Source: a virus | Direction: 5' to 3' (one strand) | DNA: 27,190 nucleotides | IMG/VR virus record: IMGVR_UViG_3300048771_000030 | Span: 1 to 27,190 of that record | Shown: one piece after another, positions 1 through 7,270 of the stretch | Position numbering within the stretch: the stretch's first letter is position 1 | Layout of the letters: the number at the start of each line of letters is the position of its first letter | Notes under the pieces: model-generated | What the model was told of the DNA's origin: nothing | Database searches by the model: none | The model's input: only the letters and a program-made list of their open reading frames with translations | Made by a program: the position numbers and the translations under genes

Positions 1-133
1 CCTCGACCACTTCCGGGTAACAACCGGGGTCATATTGAACCGTCGGATCGACAACTTGGAATACTTCTGAGCAATCCGCGCCGTCGATTTGCGTCGCTCC
101 GACGCAAGTGGTGATTATGGTGACATCAGTCAT
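1..133 (-). CDS. Partial hypothetical protein, N-terminal 44 residues, runs off the left edge
   Basis: The reading frame opens with an ATG at 133 that overlaps the stop of the upstream coiled-coil/membrane gene as ATGA, the coupling used repeatedly in this block, and stays open to the window edge. It begins MTDVTIITTCVGATQIDG and contains three cysteines (10, 21, 38) in a polar, non-membrane stretch. No family is recognised from this fragment. The tight overlap suggests it is co-translated with the membrane-anchored gene before it. The rest of the gene lies outside the window, so neither length nor function can be judged. Confidence 0.6.
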   Translation of the reverse strand, partial: MTDVTIITTCVGATQIDGADCSEVFQVVDPTVQYDPGCYPEVVE

Positions 134-609
134 GGTATGAACCTCGACGAAATAATAAATAGCATCGCCATTATCACCGTCAGCATAACCCCAATTAACC
201 ACGTTTTATTTGCGGATGCAAAGTCGGTGAATTGTTGAGAGAGCCCCGAAAGGTTTTTTTCAAACTTCTCACCAAGCAGAGCCATCTCCTTCGTGAGCGC
301 CTCGTCAATGTGGTTTATCTTCTCATCAAGACTTTCGTCAATGCGGCTCATTCGGTCGTTGAGCACCCTAAGCATCCCTTCGCGGCTGTCAGTGATCTTT
401 TCGACCTCTGTGTCGGTGCGTTTGTGTTGTTGCTTGAGTGTCTCAAGCTGCTCTTTGACGAGTGCGTTGATTCCGTCCTGAGCCACTTTGTCGAGCCGGA
501 GGCCGTCGAGGAGCTTCTCGTTCTCTTGGAGCGCGTGTTCCGCCTGCGACATCCTAAACGCCATGCTATTTTCATATCTGTAAGAATTGTGTCCGTTCCT
601 CGGCGTCAT
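130..609 (-). CDS. Coiled-coil protein with a C-terminal membrane anchor (function unassigned, possibly lysis-related)
   Basis: The product has 159 residues. After a short polar N-terminus, roughly residues 15-125 are highly charged and heptad-like (rich in E, K, L, with runs such as LDEKINHIDEAL), predicting a long coiled coil. A single hydrophobic segment (WLIGVMLTVIMAMLFII) follows, with a four-residue tail (SRFIP). This is a tail-anchored layout, with most of the protein probably in the cytoplasm. The ATG at 609 is chosen because GAGG lies 7 bases upstream; an in-frame GTG at 669 would overlap the HNH gene and has no good ribosome site. Its position just after the tailspike is where lysis genes often begin, so a holin-like or membrane-tethering role is possible, but no lysin is visible and this is inference only. 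Confidence 0.72.
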   Translation of the reverse strand: MTPRNGHNSYRYENSMAFRMSQAEHALQENEKLLDGLRLDKVAQDGINALVKEQLETLKQQHKRTDTEVEKITDSREGMLRVLNDRMSRIDESLDEKINHIDEALTKEMALLGEKFEKNLSGLSQQFTDFASANKTWLIGVMLTVIMAMLFIISSRFIP

Positions 610-653
610 GTTTTTTCCTCGCTCGCTTTTTTCTAAGTCTTTTCCGCCCGTTG

Positions 654-1109
654 TTAATTTTGTAGCCACGTCTTATCGTGTAATATACTCCATACATTTG
701 CTTGAGTAACGTCGAACCGCTTAGCGATTGCACGTTGAGACAATCCGGTATCAGATAATCGTCGTATCTCAGTTACTTGCACCCAAGTCAGCTTGCTAAA
801 TTGACATGCTTCCCCGTTTTCAATGCACCACCGCCCTTTATTTACCGAATCAAATGCATTATCGCTTTTAGTTCCTAAGAACAAATGCTCGGGATTCACA
901 CACGCCGGATTGTCGCACGTATGACAAACGAGCATATCATTAGGAATCTTACCAACCGTCAATTCATACGCCGTTCTGTGTGCGCTTTGTAACCGTCCAC
1001 CACCCCAAATTCTGCCGTAACCTTTGCGAGTATTGCCAGTCCACAACCAACATGAACCCCTATGTCCTGTCACTTCGACCTTAGACCAAAATCGTTCTTC
1101 TAAAGACAT
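654..1109 (-). CDS. HNH endonuclease with C-terminal helix-turn-helix (free-standing homing-type)
   Basis: The product has 151 residues. The HNH_3-type core is clear: AHRTAYEL around residue 44, then VCHTCDNPACVNPEHLFLGT (61-80) with Cys62, Cys65, Cys70 and His63/His75 for metal and catalysis, followed by KSDNAFDSVNKGR. Residues 103-149 form a small helix-turn-helix (EIRRLSDTGLSQRAIAKRF) like the DNA-binding tail of phage homing nucleases. GGAG stands 6 bases before the ATG. The gene is visibly more AT-rich than its neighbours and sits between two complete genes, as expected for a mobile, self-spreading nuclease that cuts DNA lacking the insertion. A role in the virion is unlikely. Confidence 0.88.
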   Translation of the reverse strand: MSLEERFWSKVEVTGHRGSCWLWTGNTRKGYGRIWGGGRLQSAHRTAYELTVGKIPNDMLVCHTCDNPACVNPEHLFLGTKSDNAFDSVNKGRWCIENGEACQFSKLTWVQVTEIRRLSDTGLSQRAIAKRFDVTQANVWSILHDKTWLQN

Positions 1110-1128
1110 TTCAATCTCCGTTAGGCAA

Positions 1129-1221
1129 TTAGACTGAGCGTTGATTTACTTTTCTATTTCTACGTCGGCGTTTCTTCTTTCGACGTTCTGTCCCTCGGTG
1201 CTTCTTATCATTGCCTGCCAT
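1129..1221 (-). CDS. Very basic 30-residue peptide (putative small ORF)
   Basis: A short frame fills the gap between the tailspike gene and the HNH gene. It reads MAGNDKKHRGTERRKKKR and continues RRNRKVNQRSV, with about half of all residues Lys or Arg. The ATG is at 1221, five bases after the tailspike stop codon. There is no convincing Shine-Dalgarno sequence, so translation would depend on coupling or re-initiation. The composition suggests nucleic-acid binding or an unstructured cationic peptide, but no family is recognised. It could be a chance frame in the leader of the HNH gene. Confidence 0.35.
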   Translation of the reverse strand: MAGNDKKHRGTERRKKKRRRRNRKVNQRSV

Positions 1222-1225
1222 GGTA

Positions 1226-2839
1226 TTATGCGTCGTAACTCGAGCCGTTCGGTGCGGAGCATTGGCTCCGGTTAAACCTGATCCAATTTGGATTTACGTT
1301 TGATCCGCCTGCAAATGTACATTTGATGTTTAACGCCGAGTTGCGTGCGGCATACCATGCCTCGTTGTTGGTGACTATATTGGCGTTGACAAGGTTGTCC
1401 ATGTAGATCCCATAGTCCGGTTTTTGAGCCACGCCGTTCTCAGTCCAAAAGTTATTTCCGGTGATAAAATTGCCCTGTGTCAACTGACCAAACATAAGGA
1501 TATGTGCATGAGTGTTGTCGGCATCGATACCGTTTGAATTAAAGTGGTTATTTTGGATATTATTACGATACACCGTGAGGCTTCCCGTTGTCGAGCTGCT
1601 CAGTTGCAGTCCATCCCACCAATTAAACCCGATCGTGTTATTGTTGATGACGTTTGCCGACGCCCCGATCGATCCCGTCGCTCCGACGAGTTGCATCCCG
1701 ATCTTATTGTATTTGATCTGATTCTTGGTGATGATTCCCTGTGAGCCGGACGTGCAAACTCCGACCGTACAGTTCCCGATATAGCACCGATCGATTCGAT
1801 GGCCGAATGAGGTGTCGCCGGAGCTTATACTATTGATAAAGATCCCTGTGTCCGAGCAGTCATTGATATAGAGGTCTTTGAACGTGTTTAAGATCCCATC
1901 ATTGACGGTGATTGCATTTGAGCCCGCGACAACTGCCGGGAATGAGCCCCGACCGGGAGCTGTCCCGCCGCCATCGATAAACATCTCGGCCACTGAGCAC
2001 CAATTAACATGATCAAGCAGGATCGCCGGGTTTGCGCCTCCGGCCGAATAGATGCGCGTCCCCCAACCGAGCCCTTTGAGATTGGTCGACCCGGGCATAT
2101 TGATCGGGCCGCCTGTGTAAAAGTCGCCCTCAGATAACGTAACCGTACCGCCTCCACGACCAAGACCACCATAGCTACCGCCCGGTGAGACTTCGACAAG
2201 AGCCGCGTTTATGATGTCCTCAGCATGCTTATATCCTGCCGGTATGACTGCGTCAGCGTTCGCACGGACAAGCGGAGATGCGTTGTCGGCGGCGATGGTG
2301 TAGGTCGTTGACTTGGCTGTTCCGCCGTTGACGAAGTTCCGCATGTCACGTATGTTCGCTTGCGTGAGCGTGGCGGCGTTATACGGAACTGTAACGCACG
2401 CGAGCGGGATTTGCCATTCCGACTGATACACTTGGGTCGGAGTCGGCGGCATTGGCGTCCCGCTGAGTGACCCGTTGCCTGCGGGATAAACAGAGCCCGC
2501 AGTTCCGGGCATAATCTTCACTGTGATGGCTGCGCCAACCCCCCATTTTAGGTCAAGGACGATCAGGTCGGCTCGAGAGCCGTCCAAGCTAGTGTTCACT
2601 CCCGGATTGAGCGACAACTGTGGAATCCCATCGTTTGAATAAAAGAACCCCTGAACCCACGCCGAACCGCTATCGATCAATATCTGTCGGTTTGCGCCTC
2701 CGGTCGTCGTAACTGCGAGTTGATTGACTACATCCTGCGGGATCGCCATGACGCCGGTCGGCATCCAATAACGAGCCATTTGAGCCCACATATCCTCGTT
2801 CATTGCCGTTATATCGAATGGAAAAGAACTTTCTGTCAT
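1226..2839 (-). CDS. Tailspike/receptor-binding protein with right-handed beta-helix
   Basis: The product has 537 residues. Residues 1-170 look like a virion-attachment region: a SGSAWVQGFFYSNDG strand set, SRADLIVLDLKWG, then IPLACVTVPYNAATLTQANI ending in RDMRNFV, a layout common in siphovirus side-fibre N-termini. From about 195 a right-handed parallel beta-helix follows, with the pectate-lyase-like entry GGGTVTLSEGDFYTGGPI and many short N-rich rungs such as IINNNTIGF, YRNNIQNNHF and ITGNNFW. Such proteins bind and often cut surface polysaccharide; catalytic acids cannot be assigned by eye. A GGAGG site lies 9 bases before the ATG, two bases after the upstream fibre gene. It probably trimerises at the tail tip and acts on the host envelope. 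Confidence 0.85.
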   Translation of the reverse strand: MTESSFPFDITAMNEDMWAQMARYWMPTGVMAIPQDVVNQLAVTTTGGANRQILIDSGSAWVQGFFYSNDGIPQLSLNPGVNTSLDGSRADLIVLDLKWGVGAAITVKIMPGTAGSVYPAGNGSLSGTPMPPTPTQVYQSEWQIPLACVTVPYNAATLTQANIRDMRNFVNGGTAKSTTYTIAADNASPLVRANADAVIPAGYKHAEDIINAALVEVSPGGSYGGLGRGGGTVTLSEGDFYTGGPINMPGSTNLKGLGWGTRIYSAGGANPAILLDHVNWCSVAEMFIDGGGTAPGRGSFPAVVAGSNAITVNDGILNTFKDLYINDCSDTGIFINSISSGDTSFGHRIDRCYIGNCTVGVCTSGSQGIITKNQIKYNKIGMQLVGATGSIGASANVINNNTIGFNWWDGLQLSSSTTGSLTVYRNNIQNNHFNSNGIDADNTHAHILMFGQLTQGNFITGNNFWTENGVAQKPDYGIYMDNLVNANIVTNNEAWYAARNSALNIKCTFAGGSNVNPNWIRFNRSQCSAPNGSSYDA

Positions 2840-2841
2840 TT

Positions 2842-5043
2842 TTAAGTGCCTCCTGTCGGCGGTGCTTTTTTATGGTCGCGAAGTACGACGCTGATCCCGG
2901 CAGGCATCGCCGTCGGAACCGGAGTTATAGGAACGAGCGTTAGGTCTTGCGGTGACGGCGGAGTTGTTATCGGCCCCCCGGGTGCGCCGCCCGTCCCGGT
3001 TGGGATAATCCCACCTGATTGCGCTGCCGGTTCGCTCGCGTCGATCGAATCCTTGCCGCCGAGGTTCTCCCAAGCATACCACACTGAGCCGTTGCCGTAT
3101 GTGTGATAGACCTGTGCGTCCGTTCCGGTGACAAAGACATGATAGTTTGTCCCGTCGGAACACGCGCCCGGACCGGTTCCTGTTGCGAGCTGTCCACCTA
3201 ACTCGAGCCATGCTGCGTCCCAAGCGCCGTCATTCCACTCGAGCATGTAGAGATGGCCGTTTGATCCCTGTGCAAAGACGGCGAGTTGCGTGCTTGACTG
3301 TGCGGCAGCTGCCGCCGATGCCGTCGTTTGGAATCCTCCGGCCGTGAGATCCTCCCATGTCGATGTCCAAACGCCGCCCGAGTAGGACTTATGGTAGACG
3401 GCCCCGTTTGTCCCCGTGACAAATACGTCGAATAGATTGGCTCCGCGTGAACACGCTGCCGGGCCGGTATTTGCGAGCATCCCTCCACCGAGGCTTATCC
3501 AATCGCCCCAAACGCTGCCATTCCATAGCTTATACCAACACGCGCCATCGCTGCCGCGTGCAAGCACCATGACATGATTTAATTGATCCGATACGGCACA
3601 TACTGACGACGTGCTGATTGCGCCGATGCTTGTCCATATCCACCCGCTCGCGTTGTTGGCATAATATACCGTGTTGTTGTAGCCAGTGACAAACGCATCC
3701 ATCCGACCCGCGCCCCATGATGCAACGCCAACTCCGGCCCCGGAGTATGCCAAACCGCCGATGCCCCTCCAAACGCCCCAAACGCCCTTTTCTTGTTGTT
3801 TGAAATAGATCTTGCTATCGGTTCCGCGTATAAAGACGGCGAGTTCGTTGGCGTCAGGAACGCAGGCCGCCGGAGTTGAACCTTCCCATCCTGCCGAGGT
3901 GAGGCTCACAATACCGCCCCAAGTTATAACGATGTCGTGTCCCCAATTGCCCGAGGCTCCTTTTGCGTTATAGTGATACACGCCGGTCTTTTTGGGACTT
4001 GGAATTGTGGCGCTGAAATTGCCCTTAGCATTCGGCTTGACCGTCCCGATTGTTGTGAGGTTCCCCGCCGGATCTTTTTGCACAATCGATATTGTGGTTG
4101 CGTCCGGTTTGTTTGCGATCCATCCTCCGGCTTGTGTGACCCACCCTTGCGCTCCGCTGATACTGACGGAATCGTTGACGTTGACTGTTTTCGAGTAGAG
4201 CGACGTTGTTGGTGCGCCCGTTACTCCACACCATATATGTTTACATGGACACTTTACGACCGCTGCGACGGCTGCGTTTGGAGTCGCAGGCACGGCGCTC
4301 CCTGTCCAAAGTCCGACGTCATCCGCCCAGTTGCCGCCGCCTGCGAGATCGAGAACGGTGTTGTCCTCTCTCCACGAATAGATATACGCCCCGCACGGGA
4401 ACCCGCCGCAATTTGATGCGTCGTTGCATCCCGGGCCTGTACAGTTCCCAATAACATAAGCGCCCGAAGTCGGCCCGTCGGAGGACACGGCGATCTGCAT
4501 GTAGTAGTTAGTATTCAACTTTAAGCTCGCGTTGCTAAATCCCTGATACAATGCCCCCTCGTTGCCCGGAGAGTCGGGCTGTATCTTGACAGGTCGGTTC
4601 GCACCAACACCGAGGTAGAACTCAACATCCAAATAGCTCGCGCCTTGTATTTCAACGGTCAAAAAGTAGTAGCCAAGTTGAGTCAAGGTGCTTCCGTCCC
4701 AAGAACACCCCTCATGAATATAGCCATAAAATTGATCGTCAGCGGCCGACCAAAGCTTGCCATCGTTACCAACGAGCATACCGTCCACGACACCGTTGAC
4801 CGGCCACCAACGGGCGATATTTAATCCAATTTGCCATGTGTGCTGATATGGATTGCTTATGCCGCTCGGAACGACTATCCCATCCTTTGCCCCGGTCATC
4901 GGCCCCCAAATAGGATGACCCTTTGAGTTCGTGCCGTATTGATTGCGAACGGCTTGTCCATCATACGAACCGGCAGCCGCCGCGCCATAGTTCTTTATCG
5001 TTGCCGAGTTTTGATTAAACAGGTAGTGAAGATACTGAGTCAT
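2842..5043 (-). CDS. Multidomain tail fibre: LamG-like + Ig-like + PLL/DUF346 beta-propeller lectin
   Basis: The product has 733 residues. Residues 1-240 form a concanavalin/LamG-like domain clearly related to the N-terminus of the 643-residue protein at 20095-22026. Residues 270-375 look Ig-like. Residues 378-663 hold six sequence repeats of about 45-50 residues with the PLL/DUF346 signature (DVFVTGTNGAVYHKSYSGGVW, then W-x-x-L-G-G), as in the PLL-type fucose/glycan-binding propeller lectins. Residues 664-733 are a Pro/Gly/Thr-rich tail ending LRDHKKAPPTGGT. Cysteines cluster in CPCKHIWC and in a C-rich loop near 201-217. The start overlaps the previous stop as ATGA with GAGG upstream. It most likely binds host surface glycans. 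Confidence 0.85.
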   Translation of the reverse strand: MTQYLHYLFNQNSATIKNYGAAAAGSYDGQAVRNQYGTNSKGHPIWGPMTGAKDGIVVPSGISNPYQHTWQIGLNIARWWPVNGVVDGMLVGNDGKLWSAADDQFYGYIHEGCSWDGSTLTQLGYYFLTVEIQGASYLDVEFYLGVGANRPVKIQPDSPGNEGALYQGFSNASLKLNTNYYMQIAVSSDGPTSGAYVIGNCTGPGCNDASNCGGFPCGAYIYSWREDNTVLDLAGGGNWADDVGLWTGSAVPATPNAAVAAVVKCPCKHIWCGVTGAPTTSLYSKTVNVNDSVSISGAQGWVTQAGGWIANKPDATTISIVQKDPAGNLTTIGTVKPNAKGNFSATIPSPKKTGVYHYNAKGASGNWGHDIVITWGGIVSLTSAGWEGSTPAACVPDANELAVFIRGTDSKIYFKQQEKGVWGVWRGIGGLAYSGAGVGVASWGAGRMDAFVTGYNNTVYYANNASGWIWTSIGAISTSSVCAVSDQLNHVMVLARGSDGACWYKLWNGSVWGDWISLGGGMLANTGPAACSRGANLFDVFVTGTNGAVYHKSYSGGVWTSTWEDLTAGGFQTTASAAAAAQSSTQLAVFAQGSNGHLYMLEWNDGAWDAAWLELGGQLATGTGPGACSDGTNYHVFVTGTDAQVYHTYGNGSVWYAWENLGGKDSIDASEPAAQSGGIIPTGTGGAPGGPITTPPSPQDLTLVPITPVPTAMPAGISVVLRDHKKAPPTGGT

Positions 5044-5771
5044 GTGCCTCTCATCCCATATCTGACGCCGTAATGGTCAATAAGTCCCCGGAAGGTTATA
5101 CCGAAATCGTTTTGCACAAGTGAGCAAATATCGTATCCAACTCCGCAGTAATAGAGGACGTTATCGCACGGAACGCCCTGCGATCTTGCCGTGTCGATTA
5201 GATTGATGTACCACGCGAGGCCGAGGTTCATGCACGACGTCATGTTAATAAGAATCCCGACTTCGTTCGCTCCCGCGTTATATGCATTTATCATTTGGTT
5301 AATCGTCGAGGCCGGTGTCGGATCACAGCCGTTGACACACGTTTGGATATAGTCAACGTGCTTCCCGTCTATCGGATGGCTCCAAGGTGCGGCGTACGCA
5401 TTGATCTGACCGTTGCCAACGCCGTCGTAGTCGTCTCCGCCTATTCCGGCATAGTTACAAACCCACATATAGTTATTCAGCACGCGAGTTATGTCGCCGC
5501 TTAATCCTGCGCCTGCGATCAGATCCCATCCCAAGTTTTTAGCCGCAGCGATCACGCCGCCAAACTGATCGCCCGGTGTTAAGGCGCTGTTGCCTTCCGT
5601 GTTAAAAGGATTCCACGTTGCGGTCGTGATCCCTGCGTTGTGGATAAACGAGGGATCGGGGATTGTCGATGTGTCATACGTGACGACGCCCGCTTCATCA
5701 ACTCCGTGGCTCGCAAGCCATCCTATGTCGCTGATCGTCCCGCCCATGCAGATTATACGAAGTTCTGACAT
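5040..5771 (-). CDS. Unrecognised 243-residue tail-tip protein, possible alpha/beta-barrel enzyme
   Basis: I do not recognise a family. The sequence alternates hydrophobic strands and helices in a way that suggests an alpha/beta (TIM-like) fold: LRIICMGG (4-11), LGWDLIAGAG (80-89), VDYIQTCVNG (139-148), EVGILINMTSC (170-180), DNVLYYCGVGYDICSL (203-218). A Gly/Asp loop (GIGGDDYDGVGNG, 109-121) and acidic residues near strand ends could form an active site. Eight cysteines are present. ATG at 5771 is preferred because GAGG lies 7 bases upstream; an in-frame GTG at 5780 overlaps that site. It lies between the tail-tip platform protein and the fibres, where envelope-degrading enzymes are often encoded, so a cell-wall or glycan hydrolase is a reasonable but unproven guess. 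Confidence 0.7.
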   Translation of the reverse strand: MSELRIICMGGTISDIGWLASHGVDEAGVVTYDTSTIPDPSFIHNAGITTATWNPFNTEGNSALTPGDQFGGVIAAAKNLGWDLIAGAGLSGDITRVLNNYMWVCNYAGIGGDDYDGVGNGQINAYAAPWSHPIDGKHVDYIQTCVNGCDPTPASTINQMINAYNAGANEVGILINMTSCMNLGLAWYINLIDTARSQGVPCDNVLYYCGVGYDICSLVQNDFGITFRGLIDHYGVRYGMRGT

Positions 5772-5776
5772 TACTT

Positions 5777-7270
5777 TCACCTCGCGTTAAGCATAAGCTG
5801 TCGGATCAAATCGCCTTGCACTCCGATCTGTTGCATGACGCGGGTTTGTTGTCTCTTGCTAAATGCCAAGGCCGCCGATCCTGATGCGCTGCCGCTTCCG
5901 GCGGGAACTGAGTAATTGAGATTCGTGACGACCTGATTAATCGGTTCGTCTCCGATCATAACGCAAACAGTGTCGCCGACATAGAAGTCTCGCGGGAAGC
6001 GGATCTGATCGGTCTCTTGTATCGTGAGCGTGAGCTGTGCATTATACGCCTCTGATAAAAGAGCGATCTGATTCGTCGCTGCCATGTTCGTGTTGATCTC
6101 CGCCGGAGTGTCGCTTGCCTGTCCTGTGGTTGCGCTCTCCCATCCTTCAAACCGGCCGTATTGTTTAATTGAGATCGGGTCGGCCGAGGGGAGCATGATC
6201 TTATCGACCCCTGCATTCGGCCCGACGCCGATCACCATGTTCGCTGTCGGAAGCCCAATGGTGTATTCATATTCTGCGAGCGTGCCGGAGTCGGTCGAGA
6301 ATATCACATCATTGGTAAGGTCGGCTCCGGTGTAAACTTCAAACTCGAGCTTCGTGCCGTTCTGTGTAACGTAGAAATAGACGCCGCCTGCGATCGCTGT
6401 GTCTTGTATCTGAGACAGTAAGTTCTCGCCCCGCGAGTTGACGACGACGTTGGCTCCCCGGCCGAAGTTCGTCTCGATGACAAGGTTTGGGATTGCCCGG
6501 GGGCCGAACTGATCCACGCATGCGCCCGCCGCGGCGTTGTAATTAACAAGCTCTTTCATGACGGTTTCGGCCGGGCCGCTCCGTGTATCGAATCCCAAGT
6601 ATGCGGGATTGTCGACGATTGCGCCTTTCGTGTTGGTTTGCGTCACCAATGTTCCGGCGGGATGCGCCCTGCCGAAGTTTGTTGCCGCTATAAGTGTGTT
6701 GGTCGTGTAGTCAATCGCGGCGATCACGAATGACGTTCCGGCGATTGTGCCTGCGGTTGCGACCGTCGCCGTCGCCCCGGGCAAGAATCCGCTCGCATCG
6801 GTGACAATAAGGTTCGGTTGTGCGACGACTGCGGTCGTGTCGATCGTCGTCGTCAGTCCTTCGGCGACGACCTTGTCAGTGAACCGATAACAGCCGTCAG
6901 TGTCGAGGATCATTCCCGAAACTCGGGGATAGCACACTCTCGCGGCGAGATAGGCATTATCACAGCCTCCGAATATCGACGTCGTTCGCATCCCTGTGAT
7001 ATAGTGCGTCTTTGTGAGCATCACCGGCCCGGTCATTATCTGCACGTTGTCACGCAGGAACATAATGCCGTCGCCAAGGCTAAACGTGTGGCCGTTGGAG
7101 TTGAGCGCCATGTAGTCCTCAGTGTGCATATCAATTTGCCAGCTCGAGACGTCGTTGAGTGTGATTGTACAGGTGAAGTCGACAAGGTTACGGATCTCGC
7201 CGTTGTCCTCGAGGTTTATATCCCGCACGACTACTTGACAGTCAGCGTCGACGAGGTTGGAGATTCCCAT
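5777..7270 (-). CDS. Tail-tip/baseplate protein, siphovirus ReqiPepy6 gp37-like
   Basis: The product has 497 residues. The N-terminal half has the tail-hub-like strand pattern VVVRDINLEDNGEIRNLVDF, then SWQIDMHTEDYMAL and LRDNVQIMTGPVMLT. The region DTRSGPAETVMKELVNYN (229-246), followed by LLSQIQDTAIAGGVYFYV and LEFEVYTGADLTNDVIFS, matches the gp37-like family that caps the tail after the distal tail protein. Residues about 150-212 look like an inserted small beta domain (FLPGATATVATAGTIAGTSF) that many relatives probably lack. The C-terminus is helical and carries SKRQQTRVMQQIGVQGDLI. The gene starts in a TAATG overlap with the distal tail gene. The protein is expected to close the tail tube and hold the fibres encoded next. 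Confidence 0.8.
   Translation of the reverse strand: MGISNLVDADCQVVVRDINLEDNGEIRNLVDFTCTITLNDVSSWQIDMHTEDYMALNSNGHTFSLGDGIMFLRDNVQIMTGPVMLTKTHYITGMRTTSIFGGCDNAYLAARVCYPRVSGMILDTDGCYRFTDKVVAEGLTTTIDTTAVVAQPNLIVTDASGFLPGATATVATAGTIAGTSFVIAAIDYTTNTLIAATNFGRAHPAGTLVTQTNTKGAIVDNPAYLGFDTRSGPAETVMKELVNYNAAAGACVDQFGPRAIPNLVIETNFGRGANVVVNSRGENLLSQIQDTAIAGGVYFYVTQNGTKLEFEVYTGADLTNDVIFSTDSGTLAEYEYTIGLPTANMVIGVGPNAGVDKIMLPSADPISIKQYGRFEGWESATTGQASDTPAEINTNMAATNQIALLSEAYNAQLTLTIQETDQIRFPRDFYVGDTVCVMIGDEPINQVVTNLNYSVPAGSGSASGSAALAFSKRQQTRVMQQIGVQGDLIRQLMLNAR

Noticed and set aside
640-1130. HNH gene as part of a group I intron or intein
   Set aside because: Neighbouring genes appear complete with their own starts and stops, and no split gene or splice-compatible flanks are visible.
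3937-4416. Plus-strand frame of 159 codons
   Set aside because: Lies opposite the LamG/Ig part of the fibre gene; composition rich in Arg/Cys/Pro as expected for a shadow frame, with no supporting neighbour on that strand.
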